A DNA stretch of 64,000 nt from Echinometra lucunter. Lineage: Eukaryota; Echinodermata; Echinoidea; Camarodonta; Echinometridae. The position numbers were made by a program, and so were the translations under genes. Shown here piece after piece: positions 28,152 through 41,521 of the stretch. The notes below the pieces were generated by a model. It had not been told where the DNA came from and searched no databases. It saw only the letters and a list, made by a program, of their open reading frames with translations. Numbering within the stretch: the stretch's first letter is position 1; each line of letters starts with the position of its first letter. The stretch is taken from positions 30,043,763-30,107,762 of the forward strand of contig CM057154.1 in assembly GCA_029962745.1 (NCBI GenBank), in the 5' to 3' direction.

Positions 28152-30871
28152 TACAAATAGGTGACCAAGCCTTCAGGAATATTGTTACATTTCAAACTGG
28201 TTCACAATTGTATTCATGACTTTTTTCCCCCCCATTAACATATGGGGAGGGGGGGGGGGGGCTATGACAAGAAAATCAAGCCAAATTGCTATAGATAGCC
28301 CATTGATGCTCACAGGCATGTATGCTGAATGAAATATTTCTTCCGAGTAACAATGGAATGGAATTATGAAATTTATAAACTTTATTTGCCAACAAATATA
28401 AATAAAAGTTTTCTTGAAATACACAAAACAATGCTATTTAGCCTGTTTTTCAATTTTTCCACTTAGAGCAATTTCATGCAATATGAAAAGGAAATTATAA
28501 AGTAATTTTCATGGTTGAAACTGGCTTGCAACATGCCTAATTTTGTTTACCCCTACAGCCAATCAGAGCTCATCATTTCTGCACGTATTGTTCCTTCGTT
28601 TCTGTCTGTATATTGTTTCGATTTTGGGCTTTTGTCATTCATGCGATTTTTACTTTGATGAGTGCATGTCGAAAAGCTCAAGTATGTCTGTGTTCAATGC
28701 TATGAATATTTTCTGATTTTGCAGTACCAAACACCTTTTTCAGTTATAAAACATTACCAGTATAGAATTCTTGTCATGGCATTATACATGTAGATGGCAG
28801 TTAGTACATAGACTTTGAGTGCAGTTGTGAACCAGTCTGTTCTTGTTTGCGTTTAAGAAATGTTCATTGCCAAATTAATGAATTGAGTGTGCTCTTTTAC
28901 ATTAAAGCTTAACTAACATGTTCATATTGTTTTATGATATAATCTCTTAATGCCCCAGTCTCAGAGCTAAATGGATTCCATACCAACTGATATTCAAAGA
29001 AATCTTTGCCATTTGGTTGTATATATACACACATATTCTGTTAGGGTGATGATGATCTCATTAGTGAGACAAGAGCGTAAGTCTTGTATGTATAATGTAA
29101 AGCAAATTCATAGTCCAACTCCATGTGCTGCTCAGGGGTTATTAAAGGTAAACATAATTTCTCTAATTTATCTGTGTTCAGATTGTCAAAAGTAATTTGT
29201 AATGTAAATTGATCAAATTCTATTAATGAATACTTGTAGATGAAAGCTGACCCCCCCCCCCCCCAAAAAAAAAAAACATCTCAGGAAAACTGACCAGGAT
29301 AATCTATTTTTATTGGGATTGTAATAATAGGCAAATAACAAAATATTGTCTTATACCTCCTCCCCTCCCTGTCCCATCTAATTCTTATATTGTCCTTTTC
29401 ATCACTCACTTATTCATGGTTTACATATTTCATGCATGTGGTTTCTTCTTTCTTTCATTTTCTCGTTGCCAAGTGCTTGTGCATTTTTTAAAAATTAACT
29501 CAAAACTTTCGAGACATTATTGAAATTAGTTAGTGGATGCAGAATTTCGTTTTGAAGACCAGCAGAATCATTCCAAAATGTGTTGGTGATGCAGTTCAGT
29601 GAGAAGCACACGTCGTGACGTCGAGATGAAATGCTTGTTTTAAGGCTCCCGAAAACTTGGTTACCGGGTAATTTACCATGCATGTGAAGCATTAGAATTT
29701 TGCAAAATAAATTATGGCATTTAGTAGTAGCACAAGATTTGGACATGTTGCTTATTGGACTCTGTTTTAGATTAATGAGAAATACATGTATCTCTGTAAA
29801 ATTTGTTGATACATCAACTCAATAATTGATAATCTAAGTTGTGTTCTTCACAACTTTACTTCTCCTTCTCTGTCCAAAAATGTGTAACCTTTTCTTGCCA
29901 AATAAGAATTTTATTGTCAAAACCATATTACATTTAGGGCTACTGGTACTTGATCAGTTTACATATGAATCACATAATCTTTGACACCACACCTGAGTAA
30001 ATCTGATCTCTTTTTTTTTTCAGTTTAATCTTTTCATTTCCTTTTTCACAGTAGTATACTCATTGCAAGAATTTTTGTTTTTCAATTAAATACTACATTA
30101 TGAAACATAATCACTTTCTAAGATTGTGATGGACTCATTTTCCACCGGTGTAGATACTTGTACATGTAGATTCCAGGACTGAATCATTCAAATCTTTTAA
30201 AGTATTTATTGTCCATTGTTGAAATATGTGAATATTGTAAATAAAACAGTGATTATGTTTAGATTATTGATGTAAATACTGTAAATAACCATATCAGCTT
30301 AAACAAACACAAAGCTGAATTCTTGCACTACACGTTACTGTTTGATATTTTGAAAGATGCTAATGGCTTTTCTTTTTTTCTGGTGATAAGCTTTCAATTT
30401 ATACTTGTTCAGACAACTTATGGACCAACAGCACATATTTTTTGCTTAGTTCTGTTTTTTTTATTTTTGTTGGAGCACATTATTTTCATTTGACTGTATG
30501 ATCATGTTGGGCCTTTACTTTGTAAAAGTTTACCACAAAAAGAAAATGGGGAGGGGGGAGAAAAAGAGAAAGATAAACTTTAAAAAAAAAAAAAAAAAAG
30601 ACTCTCCAGTATTACTTTCATCTGTGCAACAGTTGTAACCTGATCCATTTCTCATAACACCTGGTATTGTTCATATTTCCAGTTGTTCTGAAGGATTCAG
30701 TGTGCATGCAGCACAATCTTACGACAAATCATTTCACCAAATGGATCGTCAAGGAAATTTGTTTGTTTTGGGTTGTTGTTTTTTTATTGGACTTTGTTGA
30801 TATTCACATTGACTTCTAACTTTCTTAGTTTTTTTTATCTTTAAGCAGTTCCTTTTGAGAACCACAAAATT

Positions 30872-31106
30872 GGCCTAAATTCATGATTTTTTTTTTTTAA
30901 TTCAAACCATGGTTTAAATTTAAACAGTGGTTTAAACCTCCATAAGCATAGTATGCCCATGTCCTCTTGCCAAATGAGTGGACATTAATGTGCTTATATA
31001 CAATAATGTATATGTGCTTTACTGTGCTTATTTTAGCCCATGGCAGAGGTATAAACCATGGTTTAGACCATGGTTTAGAATAAACATCTTTCATGAATTC
31101 AGGCCT
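30872..31106. mobile_element. Inverted-repeat element
   Basis: Outer ends GGCCTAAATTCATGA and TCATGAATTCAGGCC are inverted. Just inside, AAACCATGGTTTAAA at the left pairs with multiple ACCATGGTTTA copies at the right. About 235 bp, non-coding. Confidence 0.7.
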
Positions 31107-31167
31107 TAAGTTTATGTCTTTCTTTGTCTCTTTCACTCTCTTTTAATGAATTAAAGTTGTATTCAGG

Positions 31168-31301
31168 GGAGCATGTCATGTAGTGTCTTGTCAGTGATTT
31201 TTACTGACAACTGTTATAAGCTACTGAAATCCTTGCATCTGATTGGCTGAGAGCAAATTTGTCAGTAAAAATCACTTACAAGACACTTCATGAAATGCTC
31301 C
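31168..31301. mobile_element. Short foldback element
   Basis: GGAGCATGTCATGTAGTGTC and AGTGATTTTTACTGACAA at the left pair with TTTGTCAGTAAAAATCACTT and GACACTTCATGAAATGCTCC at the right. The stem spans about 45 bp each side of a 45-bp loop containing CTGATTGGCTGAGAG. Confidence 0.75.
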
Positions 31302-32554
31302 AGTCTCTGTAATTGTACAGTGTTGGTTAATGTCACATGGTCAAATCATTGCTTTGGGTGTGTTGAGGGTAGAATATAATGCATGTTTTAAAAAGTAGAA
31401 AAATCAATTTAAAAATGGATCATATTCAATTATTCATGTAGATCATGAAAAAGAAAAGTACATGCATCTCCTAAAACTGACAACTCTGAACATCAGTGTT
31501 ATCTAAAAGTTTTAGAAATTGAAAAGTATCGCTGTTACTGTAAAAGTTTGTTTCCTTTCTTATTTTTCCACTAATTTTCTTTTCAACAATAAATCATTTG
31601 GTAAAACTATTCTCTGCATTTCAGTGTGTTCATGTGTTTTTGTCTCTGCTGTTTGGTTGGGGAGGTATGTAGTAATGCTAAGAGTCGGATTTAAAAAGAA
31701 AAATAAAGGAATGAAAAATTTCCTGTTCCAGTCTACATCTTTACGATTGCTTCATCCTTTGTCTTTGTTATGATATTGTTTTCAAAATTTGAAATCTAAA
31801 ATCTGTGTGCTTCATCCCAAATTCCCAAGCTTAATTATTCCACCCAGAGCAATAAAGAAATAGCATTTGTGGTGATTTTGAAAGCACTTTGAATTTACTC
31901 CATAACTTTTAAGTGATTACTTTCATGTAGCAACACAATGTTGATAGAAAAAAGTAAAATCAATAACTGAAGTACATGTACTGTTGAATACTTTAGACTT
32001 CTTATATCATCATTCTGAATTTGTCTGGACACTGGACAGAACCAAGTCTTTGACCTATCTTGAAATGCAGTAAACATGTAATGTTACATTTTTTTTTTTT
32101 TTTTGTGGTTGCATGTATTCCACATGTCATTTGTATAGAAATGACACTCTTCGCTCAAGGTTTAAAAAGAAATGATTTAAACCATTGACTACTGAATTCT
32201 CAAATTCCTATAGACTTAATACAGGTGCCATCCTGTTCCCGTAGGCAAGGGGTAAAAAGGGCAATTATAGTGACTTCTTACATGAAAATCTCATCTCTTT
32301 CTCTATGATTAACATAATCATTAACCAATACACTTTGTTCATGGTTTTTACTTCCAATAACTTTGCATGGCTTCAGTGTGTGTTGTTAATTGAATTTGTT
32401 TATCATGTGAATTGTCATCTTACATCTTTAATGATTTAGAATAGTTTACTGTATTCACCAAATAAATGTATGTAGTTAATCGTTGTTAGCATTTTACGTG
32501 GGGGGAGGGAGGGAGAGGTTTGTCACATATTTTGGTCATTGCCATCTATCTATA

Positions 32555-32730
32555 AATGGCTAGTGAAGAGAGGGAGAAAGAAAATGAAAGAAAAACAAGA
32601 AAGATTGAGAGGAGAAAGGTAAAAGGGAAAGGAAGACTGAGAGAAGAAGATGGGGAGAGAGGGGGAAAGAGACATCAGAAAAAGGAGAGATGTTGAGAAA
32701 GAGATGAGAGAGATGAGAGGGGGTGGAAAA
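32555..32730. repeat. GA-rich simple sequence
   Basis: A purine-rich stretch of imperfect GAGA/GAAA units, without coding signs. Confidence 0.7.
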
Positions 32731-33614
32731 TATTGCAAAAAAATAGAAAATAATTACTATGAGGAAAAATTTGTTGTTTTGTTAGCCTATTTGAATAGGC
32801 AATGCAGGTGCAAGTAGTCAGTGGAAATGACCATGGCAAATCATGCAGGTGTTTTTATCTCTACAGTGTATGTGGAAAAAATTGACTGTGAAGATGACAA
32901 ACTGTGCTGCTTTTACTTACATATATTAGTGTTTTAGTGTCTGGTGTGGCTCTTGAAGCATGATTTTCCTGCATGCAGTTAATTCCTTAATTATCACAAG
33001 TTCCTGTATTCGGACTGATAAATGATGAATTTCTGCATGTTTCGTACCTCTGGTTTGTTTACAGGTATATCATCCATCTCATGCCAGGGGGAAGCAAGTT
33101 TGTACCATCATAAATTTTTCACCTTGACAGAGCGATGCTCTCCAAATTCTGGATTTTATAACCTCAAGTTGCAACAATGGTTATGAGATTGATCATTGCT
33201 CAATTTCAGTGGAATGAAGCAGAAACCTGATGAGGAGCTGGAGAATATCTCCATAACTGCATGGATATTATTAGCATGATGTTGACTTTGGACATGGACT
33301 TGCATGTTTGACTTTGAAAACAGTTAATTCTCATATAAGTGAATGTACCAGCTTGCATGACATTTAAAGTGAAGGAGTTGCAGATGTGATGCGCATGGAT
33401 ATGAAAGAAGAAATTGAAATATTTAGTGATTCTTTTAGAGGAACAAGAGACATTTCTTCAAAATGAAACAAACAGAAATGAAGATAACAAATAATACCGG
33501 TACTGAGCTCTAGAATTTGTGCCTGTCATTGAACAAAAAAGTAAAACATTCATGTTCCAAAGTGTTCGTTAATGACAAGGAATATACCCTAGAAAACATA
33601 CTCCTTGGATCGCA

Positions 33615-36600
33615 ATGGCATTGAACGCTGATGACCTCATGAGCGCTTACAGACCCTTCAGCCATCACTGGCTAGACTCCGCTGTTCAGGAGTCCCTTTT
33701 ACCCGGATCGCCATGGCAACAGATATATGACAAGTTAAGCCAGGTTCTTGCCAAGAGGCTCCAACCAGAGTTGTCTGATCGGGACAAGCGGGCTGCCATC
33801 TTTGATATGCTTGGGTCAGAGTTCTTACAGAAGTACCTCAGCAAGTGGACATGGGATAAACCAACACAGGTAAGGGTAAGACCCTCTACATGGCTGGCCT
33901 AAATGTGATAGGAAAACTGTTCAAAATTACTGCACATGTCAGAACTTAATGCACAGTTTTTGTCAGATTGTCTTGCAAAACAAAAAATTAACAAAATTTT
34001 TAGAGGAACCAAAAGCCAATGCAAAATTGTCAAATTGGCATAGATTATTGAAAATTGATTTTAATTGCACTAGAGTACATTGTTATCTATTATTGTAGAG
34101 ATAATAGCCATGTTACTGTATGTGATATGTACAGTATACAGTGAAAAGAGGATCTTCTGTGTGAATTTTTATGCCTCCGCCCACCGTAGGTGGTTGCCGG
34201 AGGTATTATGTTTTCGGGTCGTCCGTACGTCCGTCCGTCCCGTTTTCGTTCTCGCGATAACTTAAGAACTGTTTGATGGATCAACTTCAAACTTGGCTCG
34301 TGTTTGCATATGGAAGGGAAAATGATCTGGGCCCCGTAACACAAAGATTTGCAATCAATCGCAAAGTTGTAACAGCCAATCAAGACCATTGTTTCATGCG
34401 TATCTCGTTCAAAAAGGTGACCCTGGACCAATCAGAATGGTTGTTTTAAATTTGCAATTGATCGCAAACCTTTGTGTTATGGGGCCCAGATTAGATTTTG
34501 GGGTCTCAAGGTCATAGGTCAAGGTCGTAGAGGTAATAATACACATAAAAATGGCTCTTTCTCGTGATAACTTAAGAACCATTTGACACATTAGCTTCAA
34601 ACTTGGCTCATGTATGCACATGGAAGGGACAATGATCTGATTAGATTTTGGGGTCACAAGGTCAAAGGTCATAGAAGTCATTATGTACATAGAAATGGTT
34701 CGTTTTCACCATAACTCACCAACCATTTGGTGGATCAACTTCAAACTTGGCTCATGTATGCATATGGGAGGGACGATGATCTGATTAGATTTTGGGGTCT
34801 CAAGGTCAAAGGTCAAAGGTCATAGAGGTCATTATGTACATAGAAATGGTCCGTTCTCGCGATAACTCAACAATCATTTGACGGAACAGCTTCATACTTG
34901 GCACATGTATGCATATGGGAGGGACAATGATGTGATTAGATTTTTGGGTCTCAAGGTCATAGAGGTCATTATATACATGAAAATTACTTGCCCTTGCGAT
35001 AACTTAACAACTCTGTGATATAGTTCATCTCCAAACTTGGCTCATGTATGCATATGGAAGTCTTATAATATTCTCATTAGATTTGGGGGTCACAAGGTCA
35101 AAGATGTCATTTTATACATGAAAATAAAAAAATCAACATGAATGTGCCATATATTTCCAATCTGGCAATGGCGGAGGCATAGGATTCATCTAGTTTCAGA
35201 TATTCTTTTATAACATGTTTGTGATTTGTTTTAGGATCTTGAAACCTGCAGTCCTGCAGAAAGAAAAGTAATCCTTCAAGACACCCAGCTTCTCCTGAAA
35301 GAGAAATTAGACCAAGCAGCAACAGACTGTGGATACCTGATATCCAAGAATAAGTCTGGTAGCAGTTCCTCTCTCACCCTGTCCTCACCACCTCCAGCAA
35401 CGGTGCAGGTACCAGAAGAAGTGATTGACACCATCACCCAGATGGATGCCATATTCAGAGCAGGGATGCACAGGTTAGAATTGAAACTAATGTGTTTTCT
35501 TCATTTTCATGAAATTCTAGGAATTAGCTACAGGAACAAATGTTAAAGGAATATTTTTTAATAATGTTGTGACCTTATAACTGAAGGGAGGTGGGGGTTG
35601 TGTGTTCATTTATTTTTCATTTTCATGATATTCTAGGAATTAGCTTCAGGAAAAAATGTTAAAAGAATATTTCTTGATATATAATGTTGTGACCTTATAA
35701 TTTTTTTTTTTAAATCATAGATATCTTGTGCAGGAGGGAATGGCAGTGTCTCCCAGATCCGATCCAGCCAAAATGACAAGCCCCCAGTTGACCCATCTTC
35801 ATGAAATCCATGCTGGTCCCATTCCCAGAGCACCATCTCCCACATCCATTCCATCATCTACTGCATCTGGTAGCCATGGTGATGACATCACTACCACCGC
35901 CCCCATTCCTAACTGTTGGGGTCAGACGAGTGACCTCCTAGGAAAGTCATTGTGTGCTATCCTCCGTCGTGACCCAGGTCGTCTTGATGAGATTTGCAGG
36001 AAACTGCTGGGAAGGCAGTTACCTGGAAGCCTGAGACACAAGGTGTGGAATGAGATAATGCTAAGGAACTACAAGGAGACACATCAAGGAGAGAAGTGAG
36101 TTCAATAATTATAGTAGTAATAATAATAAGAAGAAGAATAATAAGGTTGCGTGGCCCAGGGTTACTTCAGCACTGCTGGATACCCATGTAATACATGTGC
36201 ATCAATGACAAATATGCTTGTTGAGCGATATTAGCACTTCTCAAGGATTAAACCTTGGTGCCAATATATCAGAATGTTCCCACACTCTTTTGATTGTCTG
36301 ATCTTTGGAAAATTCACCAAGCTGTAGCAGAAAATGACATATTTGTGATGTTTGTTTGTATAGTCCAAGTTTACAAAGATTGCTGGTATTTGAAATCTGA
36401 CATATATCATTCATATGGGTATCTATAAAAAAAAAAAAACAGCTAAAATGGAATCATTTAGCACTACCAAGAGGCAAAGTAAACTAAAGTTTCCCCCCTT
36501 TTTTGATCTCTAATGTAGAAGCTCAGAATGGTTTTTGAGGCAAAATTTTGCCAAGACTGTAATGAGAGGCAAGGCAGAGCTTGCTATCACCATGACAACC

Positions 36601-37279
36601 AACTCACCAATCAATGGATTGCTTGAGACAGCAGTACTGGAGGTTCGTCATTCACTCTGCATTTGTTTTGTTTTCTTATTTTGCATTAGAAACATGGTGG
36701 TTATAGTGATAATACTTGGTGTTTATAAAGCACAAATTACAATCAAGTCTCTAAGCGCTATAGAAAAAGAAGAAAAGGGAGAAGAACATATGATCAACTC
36801 ACAGCGATGCATCGCATGCAAGTCTAAAGGAAGGTTGTGCGACATATGCTTCAATTGCAGTTGCTCCCTGTTGGTTCTTACTGGTTTCCCTGAACCAAAC
36901 ATCATACTCAAGCTTAAGTATCAACCTTATATAACACCTACCCTAACTGTGATCAATGTATTTGTCAAAATAAAGCCTGGGGCACATGTTATACAGCACA
37001 ATGATGAATTCTCTTGAAAAATTTGTCTCCTATGTTCAGAAATATAGCAACACACCATGTCTTCTGAAGCACAGAGGTCGGGCACTCCCCAAGCAAGCCC
37101 AAGAGGCTCTGAACATTCTGTATGTCTTTGATAGAAGCTACCAACCTTACTACATTCATTGGCTGTACCCACTAAACCTGGCTCTCATGGAGAAATCTCA
37201 AGGAGATGCACAAGGTCAGATCATGATCATATTCATGATAGACATTTGCTGATGGTCTATGATAGTGAGAAGATGGATA

Positions 37280-37329
<50 letters not shown>

Positions 37330-39263
37330 CGTGGTGGTAATTATGACAAGGAGGCTGAAGAAAATTGATGGTGATGATGATAAAGAAGAAGATGATGATG
37401 TGTTTTTGATGATTGATTATGATGACTATAACAATGATGAAGATGAGATTGATGGTGATGGTGATAAAGAGATTGAGGATAATGAAAATGCTGGTAACAG
37501 TAATGATGATGTTGACTGAAATTCTAATGTGAATGATATATCACAAGATGTCCCTATCTACTTTGATATGTATTACTGTGGGCTTGGTATTCAGTACAAA
37601 GCAACCTTATTGACCGCTTTCTCCATCCTTTACACCTTACCTCAGGTCCTGATGACCTTCCCTATGAGCTAGCGCTTCAGCTGCATCTCCTGCGTAGCTA
37701 CACCTTTCCTCGCTGGTCTGAGGTTCTTGCTGTGGCTCAAGATGTAATGCAGATCATAGAGAGGGAAGACCCAGAGTTCTTCAACCATCTCATGAAGTGT
37801 AGCAAGACAAATGTCAAGTTAGACCCCAAGGTAATATTTTACAAAATGTTTAAATTTGAACACTAAAAACCCAGCTGTTGATTATATGCGAGAAGTTTGA
37901 ATTTTCGCATTCCCAATCGCAGCCCACAAAGAACATTAGCAGACTCTTCTGCAAATCAACTGATAGTGGTTAAAATGAAATATCATTCATTCCTTGCATG
38001 TAGGTCTGTGCATTAAAGAATTAATGCTTTCATAAAGACATTGAGTGCATTCACTCTGAATGAAAACACTTTGAAGGCACTAAAGGTGCTCTCTGTATAG
38101 TTTTCTCTCACTTTATAGATGAAAATGGTTTTTGGCAGTTGGAGAGGTTTCATCAGGTTTCTCCCTTTTCAGACTCCTCTTCAAATACCGTAAATCAATG
38201 TATTTTTATAAAGTCTTTACATTTACATTTCTCTATGTTTTTTTTCTCCAGGATTTCCTAGTGCATCAGATACAAGAGGAACAGCAGAAAGCATCGTCTT
38301 TGACTGCTCATGTACCCAGTGATCCTGTCGCTATGGCAACAGGAAGCAATGAAGACAGACAGATGCTAGCTAGTCCTCTAATGTTTCTCAGGAAGTGGCT
38401 TGGAGAGGTGAGAGAAAATGGTCTGCATTTCATTCTTTGGCAGGTTAATCTGTTGAGCATGATTTGTTCTCAGTATAACACAAATTTTCATAGACCCCAT
38501 CCTGAGTTATTTTGGGCTTAGTATTCAAAGGGTTAAAAAATTATTGATATATTATTGATACTGGGCTATTGATTCTGTCAACAACCAGCATCAGCTGTTC
38601 AATTGAAAATAGCTGCATTAGTCACTGTGGTGACAGTGTATATCTGTATTTCTGAAGTTTTTCTGTCATTGTATGTATATACATGAAATTTTGCATTCCT
38701 TTTTTTTCTTCAATATTTTCTTGTTTGGAAGTTGTAAATGACTATGATTGACTTATTGATTGATGGGTTGATTATTGATTGAATTTAGATGATTGATTGA
38801 TTTTATGTATTGTTGATTATTGATTGATAGATGATTGATTGATTGATTGACTGATTGGTTATTGATTAATTGATTGTTAGATTGATTGATTTTCAAAATC
38901 ATACTTCATCCTCAAATGAAATTTGATCTCTAAGCTTCTTACCCTTTCCTGTTCAGGGTTTTGTTGGTGTATGCGACACCCAGGCTGTTCTTTTCATGTG
39001 GGACCAATGTTTTATGAGTGGATGGAGTCATCAAGTTCTCTCTAGACTTTGTCTGTCACTTCTAATGCTGCTGAGAAAGAACTTCATGGAAATGTCACAG
39101 GACTACCATGTTATGAAACAGGTAAGGAGACATGATAGGAGTGGTGGACAATTGTGACAAACTCTAATTTGTTGAAAGCCATTCTTTGTTTCTCTTTAAT
39201 TTGTAACTAAACTTTGATACATGTTGGTTTCTTCTCCCCCTTGATCTATATTTTCCCTCTTTA

Positions 39264-39324
<61 letters not shown>

Positions 39325-39362
39325 CCTCTCTCTTCCTTTTTCTCATGCTACACATCTACCTA

Positions 39363-39411
<49 letters not shown>

Positions 39412-41482
39412 GTCTATCTATAGATCTATCTCTTTTTCTTCTTCGTTAACTTCCTTTATCAGTCATTCTTTCTTTTTCCACCCCTGAATCTCTTCATTCT
39501 CCTTGTCTACCACTTGAAATTTAGCAAGACTTGCCAGCAATCATTTACATGCCTCATAACCTTTGTTTTCTTTGATCTTTTTTTTTTTCCTCCTTCTTCT
39601 TCTTCTTTCTTCAAAGTATTAGGAGTATTGAATATCTTCTCTCTTCCCTTTGTATTTAATAGATATTTGCCATTGAGCCATGCAGACTGTACACCCTTGA
39701 CATACAGAAGGCATTTCAACATCTGCAGAATGAGGGCAGTGTGATGGATATACCATCCTTGAATCGACGCCCACTGGCTAGAATAGAAAAGTAAGAATCA
39801 TACAAACTTACAGAAAAAACTTCTTAATCTGCCTTACTTTGCATATCAAATTAATTTGATAAATTTATTTTTCATTACAAAAAGGATGATGGATGATTCC
39901 TTTATTAAAAATTTGTATCACTTGACTGTAAGAATATTTGAGAGGTAATAATTTCAGCAGTTTCATTAAATGAACTAGTGGTATTAAATCCTTTCAAGAA
40001 TTAAAGTCATGGAACATTTATGCAGTTGACTGGTGTTCTTCCAAAGATTTATTTCTGAATTGAACACAAATAGCTGTTCGGTCGTGTTTCTATGAAACTT
40101 TTCTTTCTATGAAATTCTAATATTTTTTAATGTCAATCTTCATTATATTTTTTTCCTGATTTTCCTTCAAAATAGTCCTCAGATTCCAAGATTGCACTCA
40201 GATTTGGCACTGAAATTGAAAAGACAATTTCCTCTGAGACCAGTAATAACACCCCAAGTAGGGTCACCAGTAAGGCACCTCTCCCCTCAACCAGTAACCA
40301 TCCCAACCCCAAAATCAAGCCCCCATCCACCTGTTAAAACCAAAACCCCTCAGGATTCCAAGAACCCTCCAGGGGTACACGGTAACACCCCTGTGAGTAA
40401 ACCTGCCCCTCCTGGTCCCCCTCATCAGGGTGGTGTGTCACCCACTTTAAGTTTGCACTCTAGTCTGGCATCTGGGTCATTGCAGGGTCTCTAAAGCAAT
40501 GTGTACTTGTGCATTAAAAAATCACCTGGCTCTGTCAAACTCAGTGATTTCATAAGATAAAAGCATGAGCATGTTAAGACTGTTTGTGAAGATTTTCCAC
40601 TTTTTTTTTATTTAAAGAAAATATTTGAGGAGGACCGATCTGTCTCTTTTTGCTGATGATGAAATTTTCTAAAAGGGCAGATTTGCATGTTGAAGGTCAT
40701 TCATTTTTCCACATATTAAGGATCCCAAAGTCATAACATTTTGTGTGTGGTTTTTTTTTCAGGCAAAAAATTAAAGTGGTAGCATTTGCACGTTGCAAAA
40801 ATATTACAAAAATACAAAATAATAACATCACAAATATCTTTGAAGAAGTCATTGAGTATGATAGAGCCTGCATAGTTTTGTAGTAAAATCTGTGTAGCTT
40901 TAATCTCATTTTATGTTATTTTTCAATGAATGTGGTCCATTTTGCTTATTTCTGGGTTATTCTTGTTGTACATGTCATATGATTGTTTAAGGTGGTGGTG
41001 TAAATGAAAAAAGGATTTTGAACACATTAAACTTTTATATTTACAATTCTAATTCTTGTGTATGGATCATGTCTTCTCCTACTCAGCAGTTTTGCATACT
41101 GTTTTACAAATGTTTTGTAAGTGAGAGTAAAGGAATTCATGCACATTTTTATTTTTTGTTTGTCTGAAGTTCAAAATTTTTTCTTTCTTTTTTTTCTTCC
41201 TGTGATTTTGCAGAATTTTCTTGAAGACCTCAGAGATTTTTATAGTTATTTAAAAGGTGAAAAACCTATTGTGTGCTTGAGCAAAGAATTTGTGCCCCAC
41301 AACTGTTGCTTCAAAGAACATTGTGACTGTTTGTCCAATAAAGTGAACATAACTCCAGCTGTTTAAATGATACCCAGTCTGTCTATAATTATCTCAATAA
41401 ATATTTTTGTGATCTTTGGTATACTGGTACACAAGGTAGCAAACAACAAAATGGTTTTCAAAAGGAAACGCCCCCCCCCCCC

Positions 41483-41521
<39 letters not shown>

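Larger units (their letters stand above)
28152..33614. other. Non-coding interval after SPRING1
   Basis: This 5.5-kb AT-rich stretch has no supported exon. The first part is probably SPRING1 3' UTR; AATAAA occurs near 28400 and 30240, and further AATAAA near 32461. It holds inverted-repeat elements at 30872-31106 and 31168-31301, poly-C near 29250, T-rich tracts near 30884 and 32090, and GA-rich simple sequence at 32560-32730. The 33060-33614 part is likely the 5' leader of the next gene; an acceptor-like TTTACAG at about 33058-33064 is present. Confidence 0.5.

Noticed and set aside
37159..37519. Asp-rich and Met-rich open frames
   Set aside because: They are translations of a GAT microsatellite in an intron.
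41121..41366. Possible extra exon of the TBC-like gene ([15 protein letters not shown]) after a TTTTGCAG acceptor
   Set aside because: It opens only in phase 0 and leaves one base, which cannot join the neighbouring exons in frame; more likely 3' UTR of the short form.
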